From positions 1-11,194 of the forward strand of contig JAGPKI010000040.1 of assembly GCA_018054005.1 (NCBI GenBank): a stretch of 11,194 nucleotides of DNA, read 5' to 3'. The position numbers were made by a program, and so were the translations under genes. The notes under the pieces were generated by a model. That model had not been told where the DNA came from and did no database searches. It saw nothing but the letters and a program-made list of their open reading frames with translations. The DNA comes from Caldisericia bacterium. GTDB lineage: Bacteria; Caldisericota; Caldisericia; UBA6126; JAGPKI01. Shown here one piece after another: positions 1-6,301 of this stretch; the stretch's first letter is position 1; every line of letters begins with the position of its first letter.

Positions 1-1
1 A

Positions 2-73
2 ATTTTGGATAAATTATTTTCGGAGGAATATAAAGTAAATAAAAAATTGGATTCTTGTTTGGATCGGAAATAA
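2..73 (+). CDS. Possible 3' end of a gene cut by the window edge
   Basis: A frame is open from base 2 to a TAA at 71-73, giving 23 residues (starting ILDKLFSEEYK, ending CLDRK). The first half has an ordinary protein-like composition. The last residues (LDSCLD) come from a GGATTC-containing stretch that resembles the dispersed repeat beginning just downstream, so the repeat may supply this gene's stop codon. No family can be assigned from so few residues, and a 23-codon open frame in AT-rich DNA can arise by chance. Confidence 0.25.
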   Translation: MLDKLFSEEYKVNKKLDSCLDRK

Positions 74-74
74 C

Positions 75-172
75 AAAGAAAAAGAAAAGAAGTAAACACT
101 GGATCCCCAATCAAGTTGGGGATGACAGTTACTATGGATCCTAGATAAAAGATTTCGGGGATGACAGTTACT
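75..172 (+). repeat. Dispersed composite palindromic repeat, copy 1
   Basis: An A/G-rich lead (75-93) is followed by a palindromic unit, 97-127. This unit has an 8-bp perfect stem (103-110 with 116-123) around a TCAAG loop and ends in GATGACA. A second, degenerate unit (135-166) begins GGATCC and ends GGGGATGACAGTTACT. Bases 94-127 match 6203-6236 exactly on the opposite strand, and the A/G lead and degenerate second unit recur there too, so the whole two-unit arrangement is what is repeated. GGATCCCC...GGGGATGACA repeats are known as dispersed palindromes in unrelated bacterial genomes. No coding role is visible. Confidence 0.8.
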
Positions 173-181
173 AAAGATTCC

Positions 182-328
182 TTAATAGTTGATTTCAGTA
201 ATTACAAGTAAAGACAAATAAGTAGGTTCCTCAAGAACTGCTCTAAAATACCCCACTTCATAATTACATTCATCCAAGTCATCATTAAGGAGCATTATTA
301 AGTGATTCAAAGGAGCCTTTATCCCACA
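182..328 (-). pseudogene. Possible decayed coding fragment
   Basis: On the minus strand a frame is open for 48 codons and ends in TAA at 184-182. It includes LIMLLNDDLDE and YFRAVLEEPTY, which look like ordinary amphipathic helical protein. There is no start with a ribosome binding site, and two in-frame TGA codons lie immediately upstream (334-329). The adjacent frame across 329-360 gives a similar-looking NAVPLCDDVG, which would fit a frameshifted relic with a short internal repeat, loosely like HEAT-type helical repeats. No family is assigned. Open length alone is weak evidence, so this may be chance. Confidence 0.25.
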
Positions 329-449
329 TCATCACAAAGGAACAGCATTAATCTATCATAATAATTTCACTTTATTGCAGTATATTTTACCTTCACATCT
401 CTTTTAGCTTAAGCTACATTAGAAATGATATGCTTCATAAAGATTTTAT

Positions 450-478
450 TTGAGACAAATTGATAAATAGATTATTAT
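450..478 (+). promoter_or_regulatory. Probable sigma-70-type promoter of rtcB
   Basis: TTGAGA at 450-455 is followed after 17 bases by TATTAT at 473-478, a good match to -35 and -10 consensus at ideal spacing. Two exact TATAAT words also occur at 480-485 and 491-496 but lack a well-placed -35 box. Transcription would start near 485, giving a leader of about 65 bases before the rtcB start. The region is very AT-rich, so chance matches are common. Confidence 0.45.
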
Positions 479-551
479 TTATAATTAGCTTATAATTTAT
501 AAGAATAAAGAACGAAAAATTTAAGTAAAATCTTTAAGGAGGAATAAAAAA

Positions 552-2006
552 ATGGCTAAAGTCTTAGAAATTTTACAAAAAATAGATAAAAACAAATTCT
601 TAATACCATTAGATTATAAGATAGGAATGAAAGTTCCTGGAATTATTTATATAAATGAAGAAATACTTAAATATATGGAAGGAGATTCTTCGTTTGAGCA
701 GGTTGCAAATGTAGCAACTCTTCCTGGTATTGAACTTGCTTCTATTGCTATGCCTGATATACACTGGGGTTATGGATTCCCAATTGGTGGTGTAGCTGCA
801 TTTGATATAGATTATGGAGTGATAGTTCCTGGTGGAATAGGCTACGATATTAATTGTGGAGTTAGGCTTATTAACTCAAATCTAAGAAAAGAGGAAGTTT
901 TAAAAGTAAGAGATAAATTAAGTACTGAATTATTTAATAATATCCCTGTGGGTGTAGGAACTAAAGGTAAAATAAAATTAACTGAAAAGAATTTTAAAGA
1001 ACTTATTTGTAGAGGTGCCGAATATATGGTTGATGCTGGATTTGGTATAAAAGAGGACTTAAATTTCATAGAAGAGAATGGAAGGCTAAAAGATGCGTCT
1101 TTTGAATATGTAGGAGCAAAAGCTATAGAAAGAGGACTTCCTGAAGTTGGTACTTTGGGAGCAGGAAATCATTTTTTAGAAGTTCAGGAAGTTAGTGAAA
1201 TTTACGATGAACAATTAGCATCAAAATTCAAACTCAGAGAGGGATACATAACAATATTAATTCATACTGGTTCTCGTGGTTTTGGCCATCAAATTGCTTC
1301 AGATTATATAAAAGAAATGGAAAGAGCCACTCAAAAATATGGAATTAGTGTGCCTGATAGACAGCTTGCTTGTGCACCTTTTAAATCGAAAGAAGGCGAA
1401 GCCTATTATAAATCGATGTGTGCAGCAGCTAATTATGCCTGGGCAAATCGTCAAGCAATAACATTTTGGATAAGAGAAAGCTTTGAAAAAGTATTCAGTA
1501 AAAAATGGGAAAGTTTGGGTTTACATATAATTTATGATGTTGCTCATAACATTGCAAAAATAGAAAATCACTCCATAAAAGGCAAACAGAAAAAAGTTGT
1601 TGTTCATAGAAAAGGGGCAACAAGAGCTTTTCCTGCCAATACAGAAGGAGTCCCCGAATATTATAAAGATACAGGGCATCCAGTATTAATACCCGGAGAT
1701 ATGGGAACTGAATCATTTGTTGTTGTAGGTGAAAAAAAGGTTTTAACTGAAACATTTGGTTCTTCCTGCCACGGAGCCGGTAGACTCTTAAGTCGTAGTG
1801 CGGCTTCAAAGAAAGTGAACTTAGGTAAATTATTAAATGATCTAAAAGAATCTAATATTAGTATATTAAGTAAAAACAAAGAGGGATTAAAAGAAGAAGC
1901 ACCAGAAGCTTATAAAGATGTTGAAAAAGTTATAAATGCTTTGGAAGAAATCAAACTAATCAAGAAAGTAGCAAAAATGAAACCTTTAATTGTTATTAAG
2001 GGTTAG
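552..2006 (+). CDS. rtcB: RtcB RNA-splicing ligase
   Basis: RtcB is a GTP- and Mn-dependent ligase joining RNA 2',3'-cyclic phosphate or 3'-phosphate ends to 5'-OH ends. The 484-residue protein is full length for the family. The expected metal and nucleotide residues are present: D99 and C102 in GYDINCG, H207 in GAGNHFLE, H238 in IHTGSRGFGHQ, H332 in DVAHN, and H407 in GSSCHGAGR, the His that carries GMP. The ATG at 552 follows AAGGAGG (536-542) at 9 bases. No archease, rtcA or rtcR gene is adjacent, so nothing here says whether it acts in repair or processing. The gene is monocistronic in this window and its last 11 bases overlap the 3' end of the convergent bactofilin gene. Identification is firm; the cellular role is unknown. 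Confidence 0.97.
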   Translation: MAKVLEILQKIDKNKFLIPLDYKIGMKVPGIIYINEEILKYMEGDSSFEQVANVATLPGIELASIAMPDIHWGYGFPIGGVAAFDIDYGVIVPGGIGYDINCGVRLINSNLRKEEVLKVRDKLSTELFNNIPVGVGTKGKIKLTEKNFKELICRGAEYMVDAGFGIKEDLNFIEENGRLKDASFEYVGAKAIERGLPEVGTLGAGNHFLEVQEVSEIYDEQLASKFKLREGYITILIHTGSRGFGHQIASDYIKEMERATQKYGISVPDRQLACAPFKSKEGEAYYKSMCAAANYAWANRQAITFWIRESFEKVFSKKWESLGLHIIYDVAHNIAKIENHSIKGKQKKVVVHRKGATRAFPANTEGVPEYYKDTGHPVLIPGDMGTESFVVVGEKKVLTETFGSSCHGAGRLLSRSAASKKVNLGKLLNDLKESNISILSKNKEGLKEEAPEAYKDVEKVINALEEIKLIKKVAKMKPLIVIKG

Positions 2007-2463
2007 ACTTAGTAGAATCTGGCTGTGGTTGTGTTTTCGTTGTTGATGTGCTTGGTTTTAATGGTTCCCTATTTGAATTATTTACCAAGGTAGAAGCGGT
2101 TTTTTCTTCTCTAGCCATATGGCTTTTACCCTCAAATACAGCATTTTCTTCAATAATTAACTTTTTTGCTGATATTTCGCCAAATAATTTACCACTATTA
2201 TGAATTTCAAGTTTATCTTCACAGTAAATATTACCATGAACTTCACCCATAACTATAAGATTGTTAACTTTTATTGTAGCTTCTATAAAAGCTCCCTCGC
2301 CAATTATTAAATCAGCATTTCCTTCGATTTCCCCTTTGCAGTTACCATCAATTCTAACATTACCTTCAACTACAAACTTCCCATCAATCTTAGTTCCTTT
2401 GCCAAGAAATGATGTAGAAATAGCCTTCTGTGCAGTTTCAGGTTTACTCCCAAATGCTGTCAT
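1996..2463 (-). CDS. Bactofilin-family cytoskeletal protein
   Basis: This 155-residue protein has the bactofilin (DUF583) layout: a short flexible N-terminus, a right-handed beta-helix core of short Gly/Ile-rich turns from about residue 19 to 115 (beginning FLGKGTKIDG and continuing through VRIDGNCKGEIEG), and a disordered Ser/Thr/Pro/Gln-rich tail of about 40 residues. Bactofilins polymerise without nucleotides into membrane-associated filaments that position cell-wall enzymes. The ATG at 2463 is preceded by AAAGGAG at good spacing. It is the last gene of a leftward cluster after two M23-type proteins, 23 bases beyond the upstream stop. Its own stop lies inside the 3' end of rtcB, so no separate terminator is visible. 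A role in cell shape or localised wall remodelling is inferred from family and neighbours. Confidence 0.93.
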   Translation of the reverse strand: MTAFGSKPETAQKAISTSFLGKGTKIDGKFVVEGNVRIDGNCKGEIEGNADLIIGEGAFIEATIKVNNLIVMGEVHGNIYCEDKLEIHNSGKLFGEISAKKLIIEENAVFEGKSHMAREEKTASTLVNNSNREPLKPSTSTTKTQPQPDSTKSNP

Positions 2464-2486
2464 TTTGTTTCTCCTTTATTTGAAAA

Positions 2487-3362
2487 TTAAGGTTGCACTA
2501 AAGTGTTATCAATAATTATTTGATACCCAGTAATATTATCAAAACTTCCTGGATAAAATCCAGAGTAAGCTATTATTTGTCCTTTGTTAACTTCCTTTCC
2601 CTCAAAAACTAAAGGTTTACTACAGAAGAGATATCGAGTTAATATTGTATGATTATTGTTTTCGGAAGGATGTTCTATTTCTATTATATAGCTATCTTTT
2701 TTTGATTCACAAATCTTACTTATTTTCCCATTCGCAGTTGCTCTAATAGGTGTTCCATAAGGAACACTTATAAGGACTCCAGGGCCATTTAAGTGTTTTT
2801 GTGAAATAATAACATTGCCATCTACTGGATAACCAGACGGTGTGATTGACATTAATTTTTTATAGCTTTTTTCTCTTTCAATGGAATCTTTAATTAGTTT
2901 ATCATTGACCTCTTTGTCGGTAGAAGATAATTCACCAGAAGCAGGATGAACTCGATCATACGATTTAGCATTCTTCGAAAATATGTCAGCAAAAGTTACA
3001 GATGAATACTTAATTTTTAAATTTCTCTTAACTTCTTCATCTATTGAAGAAACATCTTTAAGAAAATTATCAATAGCTTGAATATCAGATTTTAACTTAA
3101 CAATATCCTTTATTAGTTTAATTTCATCGGAAGACATTTGATTTATTGAAGATGCCGCGATTGTATTATCACTCAAAAGAGTTGATACTTTTGTTTTGTA
3201 GAAATTATATTTGTAAATTGAAAGTGAAAAGATACTCACAATTAAACACAATGTTGTTAATAAAATTATTCTTATTTTGGTATTAATTTTAATTTCAATT
3301 GTTTTAAAACCGAAGTTTGAAATTATAAGAAGCTTAGAAATTGATTCTCTTTTTCTCTTCAT
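2487..3362 (-). CDS. Degenerate (catalytically dead) M23-fold membrane protein
   Basis: A 291-residue protein with a basic N-terminus, one membrane anchor (about 31-50), a helical and probably coiled-coil region (about 55-170) and a C-terminal LytM/M23-like domain (about 177-289). It aligns in register with the active M23 protein encoded just upstream, but all five zinc and catalytic positions are changed: H210, D214, H258, H289 and H291 of the neighbour correspond to G193, L197, F246, I277 and G279 here. The fold is kept (PYGTPIRATANG, VNKGQIIAYSG), as in regulatory proteins such as EnvC, NlpD or Helicobacter Csd2. I chose the ATG at 3362 because AAGGAG (3376-3371) lies 8 bases upstream; a GTG at 3371 would leave no room for that site. 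That AAGGAG overlaps the upstream stop codon, suggesting translational coupling. Confidence 0.85.
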   Translation of the reverse strand: MKRKRESISKLLIISNFGFKTIEIKINTKIRIILLTTLCLIVSIFSLSIYKYNFYKTKVSTLLSDNTIAASSINQMSSDEIKLIKDIVKLKSDIQAIDNFLKDVSSIDEEVKRNLKIKYSSVTFADIFSKNAKSYDRVHPASGELSSTDKEVNDKLIKDSIEREKSYKKLMSITPSGYPVDGNVIISQKHLNGPGVLISVPYGTPIRATANGKISKICESKKDSYIIEIEHPSENNNHTILTRYLFCSKPLVFEGKEVNKGQIIAYSGFYPGSFDNITGYQIIIDNTLVQP

Positions 3363-3374
3363 TTTAAGCACTCC

Positions 3375-4295
3375 TTAAAAAGTCTCAGGATCAATTGCTT
3401 TTCCATCCCTTCTTATTTCATAGTGGACATGTGAATGTGTTGCTGTTCCAGTGGCGCCAGCTTTTGCTATAATTTGACCTCTTTTTACTCTGTCGCCAAC
3501 TTTAACATTCAACTTAGAGCAATGTGCATATAAAGTTTCTATTCCATCTCTATGATAAATTTTAACTGTATAACCATAACCGCCTGACCAGCCAGCTTCG
3601 TTAACTACGCCGTCAGCTACTGCTTTAACTGGATAACCATATGAAGCAGTAATATCAACTCCAGTATGAAAATCAGGAATTCTAAAAATTGGGTGTATTC
3701 TCCAACCAAATCCAGGACTTATTGGACCAGGGACAGGATAACCTCTCGGTGTTTTAGCATCAAGTTCTTTATAATCATCAGCAGAAGCTTTGCCTATCTC
3801 TAAATCTCTCCTACGCTGTTCAACCAAGTAATCAAGTTTATTTACTTCTTCTTTAAGAGAAAGAACATATGGAAGGCTAAAATCTACTCCAGTAAAATAA
3901 CCTAAATCTTTTTCAGAGTTTTTAAAATAGTTATCTACAATTAATTCTTTTTTCTCTAAACCTAAGGTATTTCTTACTTCTTTATTCAAGCTTTGAATAT
4001 ATGGAAGTTTCTCTTTTATCTTGTAAATTGATTCCTTTATTTTCGTAGTTTCACCTTCAATTGAATATAACTCATCAGCCATTATTTGCTGTTTCTCTTC
4101 AATTGAAAAACTTGTAACTTTTACATATTCAGCTTTATAAAAAGCAAAACTGCTTGCAAATCTAAAAATAAATATGGAAAAGGCAAAAAGGGCAATTAAT
4201 ATTAAATATAAAAAACTTTTAGATATATGTATAGAGCGAGAGGAACCTCGCTCAGGTATATAAATAACACTAAAACCCTTTTCTTTCCCTGCCAT
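3375..4295 (-). CDS. M23-family peptidoglycan metalloendopeptidase, membrane-anchored
   Basis: A 306-residue zinc peptidase expected to cut cross-links in peptidoglycan outside the membrane. A short cytoplasmic N-terminus is followed by one transmembrane segment (about 27-50), a helical/coiled-coil stretch (about 65-175) and a C-terminal M23 domain (about 185-303). The domain has every key residue: HxxxD (H210, D214), the YAH motif (H258) and HxH (H289, H291). Residues 193-214 (SPGFGWRIHP then FHTGVDI) are typical of M23 enzymes with an N-terminal coiled coil. The ATG at 4295 follows GAGG at about 5 bases. It is first in a three-gene leftward cluster with a dead M23 homologue and a bactofilin, which suggests spatially guided wall cutting. 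The substrate bond cannot be told from sequence. Confidence 0.93.
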   Translation of the reverse strand: MAGKEKGFSVIYIPERGSSRSIHISKSFLYLILIALFAFSIFIFRFASSFAFYKAEYVKVTSFSIEEKQQIMADELYSIEGETTKIKESIYKIKEKLPYIQSLNKEVRNTLGLEKKELIVDNYFKNSEKDLGYFTGVDFSLPYVLSLKEEVNKLDYLVEQRRRDLEIGKASADDYKELDAKTPRGYPVPGPISPGFGWRIHPIFRIPDFHTGVDITASYGYPVKAVADGVVNEAGWSGGYGYTVKIYHRDGIETLYAHCSKLNVKVGDRVKRGQIIAKAGATGTATHSHVHYEIRRDGKAIDPETF

Positions 4296-4348
4296 TTACA
4301 CCTCAGCTCTATAACAAAAGATAGAAATTTATAATACTATTTTTTAAA

Positions 4349-4376
4349 ATTAAAATAAACAAAAAATATTTGTCAA
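4349..4376 (-). promoter_or_regulatory. Candidate promoter of the M23-bactofilin cluster
   Basis: On the minus strand an exact TTGACA (4376-4371) is followed after 16 bases by TTTAAT (4354-4349), five of six bases of a -10 box. It would give a leader of roughly 45 bases before the M23 start at 4295. The -35 box lies within the distal arm of the 17-bp inverted repeat at 4369-4421, so terminator-like and promoter functions overlap here. Inferred from sequence only. Confidence 0.45.
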
Positions 4377-4421
4377 GGCTTTAGATATTTTTTAATATTT
4401 TTCTTCTAAAGCCTTGACAAA
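4369..4421 (-). terminator. 17-bp perfect inverted repeat between ferredoxin and M23 genes
   Basis: Bases 4369-4385 and 4405-4421 are exact reverse complements around a 19-base AT-rich loop. Read leftward, the direction of the ferredoxin gene ending at 4443, the stem is followed by TATTTTTTGTTTATTTT, so it works as a plausible Rho-independent terminator. The stem is not GC-rich and the loop is long. The palindrome also holds a TTGACA word on each strand, so a binding site for a dimeric regulator is an alternative. Confidence 0.6.
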
Positions 4422-4442
4422 CTTGAGCTGCAAATTAGTTTT

Positions 4443-4631
4443 TTACTTCTCTTCCATAACTATGCACTCTAAGGGGCATACTTCAGCACATGTCCCGTCG
4501 CCATCACAGGTTTCTGGTCGTACAAGTACTGCAATATCATCCACTAACTCTAAAGAATTAGTTGGACAATTTTCAATACATATCCCGCAACCAGTACAAC
4601 ATTCCTTGTCAATATTAGGTTTTTTTGCCAT
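4443..4631 (-). CDS. Small two-cluster ferredoxin with one Cys replaced by Asp
   Basis: A 62-residue cytoplasmic electron carrier of the bacterial two-cluster type. The first motif is complete: C12, C15, C18 and C22-P (CTGCGICIENCP). The second reads C42-x2-D45-x2-C48-x3-C52-P, with Asp where the second Cys should be. In proteins with a CxxD motif, such as Pyrococcus furiosus ferredoxin, the Asp-ligated cluster can be [4Fe-4S] or lose an iron to become [3Fe-4S]; that would be the expectation for the second cluster here. GGAGG lies about 10 bases before the ATG at 4631. The gene is divergent from the CHR transporter genes and has its own likely promoter, so it is probably monocistronic. Its redox partner is not visible. 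Confidence 0.93.
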   Translation of the reverse strand: MAKKPNIDKECCTGCGICIENCPTNSLELVDDIAVLVRPETCDGDGTCAEVCPLECIVMEEK

Positions 4632-4676
4632 TAAATAAGAGCCTCCTCTTTCAAATAATTAATAATATTTTAATAC

Positions 4677-4704
4677 TTTATAACTTAAAAATAACTCTTT
4701 TCAA
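4677..4704 (-). promoter_or_regulatory. Probable promoter of the ferredoxin gene
   Basis: On the minus strand TTGAAA (4704-4699) and TATAAA (4682-4677) are separated by 16 bases. Each matches the sigma-70 consensus at five of six positions. Transcription would begin near 4670, giving a leader of about 40 bases that contains the GGAGG site. I saw no equally convincing promoter facing the other way for the CHR genes, only AT-rich sequence up to the start at 4743. Confidence 0.5.
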
Positions 4705-4742
4705 CAATTAAACTTTTTTTATATTTTATTATAAAAGATAAT

Positions 4743-5279
4743 ATGAAAAAATTTAATTTAAACCTATCTCTCTTTTTAACATTCCTAAAAATAGGAGCTT
4801 TAACATTTGGTGGAGGGTACGCAATGATCGGAATACTAAAAGAAGAGATAGTCGAGAGAAAGAAATGGCTTACTGAAAAAGAATTTCTTGAGATTACTGC
4901 AATAGCTGAAATGACTCCAGGTCCTATTGCAATTAATATGGCAACATTTATCGGAAGAAAGTTTGGAGGCTTTATCGGAGCATTTTTTGCAACAATAGGA
5001 GTTGTGCTCCCCTCTTTTGTGATAATTTTAACCATAGCTATTTTTTCAGGAAAGTTATTAGAATATACTTATGTTAAAAGCTTTATGAATGGGGTTATAA
5101 TAGCCATTGTTGCACAGCTTACAAAAGTAAGTTTTAATTTTATTAAAAGTATTAAAAAAACAATTTTAACAATTACTATATTTTTCGCATCACTGTTATG
5201 TGCGTTGTTTCTAAATATAAGCGTTTTCTACATTATTTTAGCTTCTGGGTTAATAGGAATAATATTGGAAAGGGAATGA
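4743..5279 (+). CDS. CHR-family (ChrA-type) transporter, first half-size subunit
   Basis: A 178-residue membrane protein made of one CHR domain with about five or six hydrophobic segments. The family signature is clear: FLKIGALTFGGGYAM near the N-terminus, then AIAEMTPGPIAINMATFIG and the GVVLPSF segment. Long ChrA proteins fuse two such domains; here they are separate adjacent genes, as in the short-chain CHR pairs of Bacillus. The family exports chromate in characterised cases, but many members have no proven substrate and there is no chromate regulator here. The ATG at 4743 has no clear Shine-Dalgarno sequence, though the N-terminus fits the family. The partner gene starts 11 bases after its stop, so the two probably form a heteromeric transporter. 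Confidence 0.9.
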   Translation: MKKFNLNLSLFLTFLKIGALTFGGGYAMIGILKEEIVERKKWLTEKEFLEITAIAEMTPGPIAINMATFIGRKFGGFIGAFFATIGVVLPSFVIILTIAIFSGKLLEYTYVKSFMNGVIIAIVAQLTKVSFNFIKSIKKTILTITIFFASLLCALFLNISVFYIILASGLIGIILERE

Positions 5280-5290
5280 AACTTTAAAAA

Positions 5291-5803
5291 ATGCTCATAA
5301 AATTATTTACAACGTTTTTCAAAATAGGACTTTTTACAATTGGTGGCGGATATGTTATGATTCCTGTTATTCAGAAGGAAGTTCTTTTAAATGGATGGCT
5401 TACTTCTCAACAATTTAACGAATTGCTCGCTATAGCTGAAATGACTCCAGGTCCTATTGCAGTAAATTCAGCAACATTTATTGGATACAAAATGAATGGC
5501 ATTTTGGGTGCAATTTTTGCGACAACTGGAGTGGTATTACCCTCATTCATAATAATTCTTTTAATCTCTAAAGCTTATGAAAAATATGAAAATAACAAAT
5601 TTGTAAGAAAGTTTATGAGTGGAGTGCTTCCAGCTGTAAGCGCAGTTATAGCAAGTGCAGCAATAACAATCGGGAAGGATACAATTACTTCTCCGGTTTC
5701 ATTAATATTACTTATATGTACATTTATTATTTTATATAGAACTAAATTAAATCTGTTATCTGTTTTGTTAATATCTGGGATATTAGGATTATTTATCTTT
5801 TAA
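5291..5803 (+). CDS. CHR-family (ChrA-type) transporter, second half-size subunit
   Basis: A 170-residue membrane protein, again one CHR domain, with FFKIGLFTIGGGYVMIPVI at the N-terminus, AIAEMTPGPIAVNSATFIG in the middle and a very hydrophobic C-terminal half. It is a paralogue of the preceding protein. Thirty bases encoding the start of the central motif (5432-5461) are identical in DNA to 4902-4931, although flanking codons have diverged. In two-gene CHR systems the two domains are thought to sit in opposite orientations in the membrane and work together. The 11-base spacing implies co-transcription; only a weak GGGA lies upstream of the ATG. Substrate unknown: chromate or another oxyanion by family, not shown by context. 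Confidence 0.9.
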   Translation: MLIKLFTTFFKIGLFTIGGGYVMIPVIQKEVLLNGWLTSQQFNELLAIAEMTPGPIAVNSATFIGYKMNGILGAIFATTGVVLPSFIIILLISKAYEKYENNKFVRKFMSGVLPAVSAVIASAAITIGKDTITSPVSLILLICTFIILYRTKLNLLSVLLISGILGLFIF

Positions 5804-5807
5804 CCCA

Positions 5808-5905
5808 AGTAGAACAGATGGTTGCAATAAAACATTATTGTGCAACTATGTTGCTCTACTCGACCACATTTTATAAATATTGTTTTATAAATATTGCATC
5901 TGTTC
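5808..5905. repeat. Short element with inverted ends and internal hairpin (MITE-like)
   Basis: GAACAGATG at 5812-5820 is exactly inverted at 5897-5905. The match continues imperfectly inward (GTTGCAATA on the left, GCAATA on the right). Inside, 5808-5830 folds imperfectly with 5835-5860 (TGCAAC opposite GTTGCA; TCTACT opposite AGTAGA). A 14-base word, TTTTATAAATATTG, is then tandemly repeated at 5869-5882 and 5883-5896. It starts 5 bases after the second CHR stop codon, so it may instead act as a transcript-end structure, although no T-run follows the hairpin. I see no convincing target-site duplication. Confidence 0.45.
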
Positions 5906-6164
5906 CTCAGAAAATAATAAAGTCAAAATTATATTTGGTAAAGAGATTGAATTGTTTAATTATATAAGTGGCACAAAAAAAGGTTAAAGTTATTATTTTC
6001 ATGCTTGTGTTGTGGCAGAAATACAAAGAGATGTTAATATGAAATATAATAAATATTATTGCAGACTACACCATGGAATTAGAATAAGCTAACTGAATAG
6101 TATTTATCAGTATTTGTAAAATAAAGTAGAAATAAAACCGCGAAGTTGGGTATAATAAGACTTT

Positions 6165-6250
6165 TGTCATCCTCAAAATCATTAATCGGGAATCAAGTAA
6201 CTTGTCATCCCCAACTTGATTGGGGATCCAGTGTTTTTCCCTTTCTTTCT
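6165..6250 (-). repeat. Dispersed composite palindromic repeat, copy 2 (inverted)
   Basis: Bases 6203-6236 are the exact reverse complement of 94-127, including the 8-bp stem (6207-6214 with 6220-6227). Read on the minus strand, an A/G-rich lead comes first, then this unit, then a degenerate unit at about 6165-6195. That unit keeps GATT...GAGGATGACA and resembles the second unit of copy 1. The same order in both copies shows a duplicated composite element, and the two copies face in opposite directions. Confidence 0.8.
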
Positions 6251-6301
6251 GTTTGAAAAAGAAATACTTCCTGGATTCCGCATAAAGTGCAACATAAGTG
6301 A

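Larger units (their letters stand above)
74..551. other. Long intergenic region upstream of rtcB
   Basis: This 478-base stretch has no intact gene. It holds a dispersed palindromic repeat (about 75-172), a possible decayed leftward reading frame (182-328), about 120 bases in which I recognise nothing (329-449), and the probable rtcB promoter and leader (450-551). I looked for tRNA-like cloverleaves and found none. Confidence 0.6.

Noticed and set aside
75..172. CRISPR array
   Set aside because: There are only two units, one degenerate, with no regular spacers and no cas genes; the unit matches a dispersed palindrome elsewhere in the window.
221..240. Possible tRNA T-arm (GGTTCCTCAAGAACT)
   Set aside because: No acceptor, anticodon or D-arm partners can be placed around it on either strand.
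1495..1809. 104-codon open frame on the minus strand
   Set aside because: It is antisense to the highly conserved C-terminal part of rtcB and resembles no protein family.
3362..3371. GTG start adding three residues to the second M23-like protein
   Set aside because: AAGGAG directly abuts this GTG, leaving no spacing, whereas the ATG at 3362 is 8 bases away.
4685..5035. 116-codon open frame on the minus strand
   Set aside because: It is antisense to the first CHR gene and crosses the intergenic region with its promoter; the CHR reading frame has clear family motifs.
75..6250. Composite transposon bounded by the inverted repeats
   Set aside because: No transposase or integrase lies between the copies and no target duplication is seen; only possible recombination between repeats is kept as a finding.
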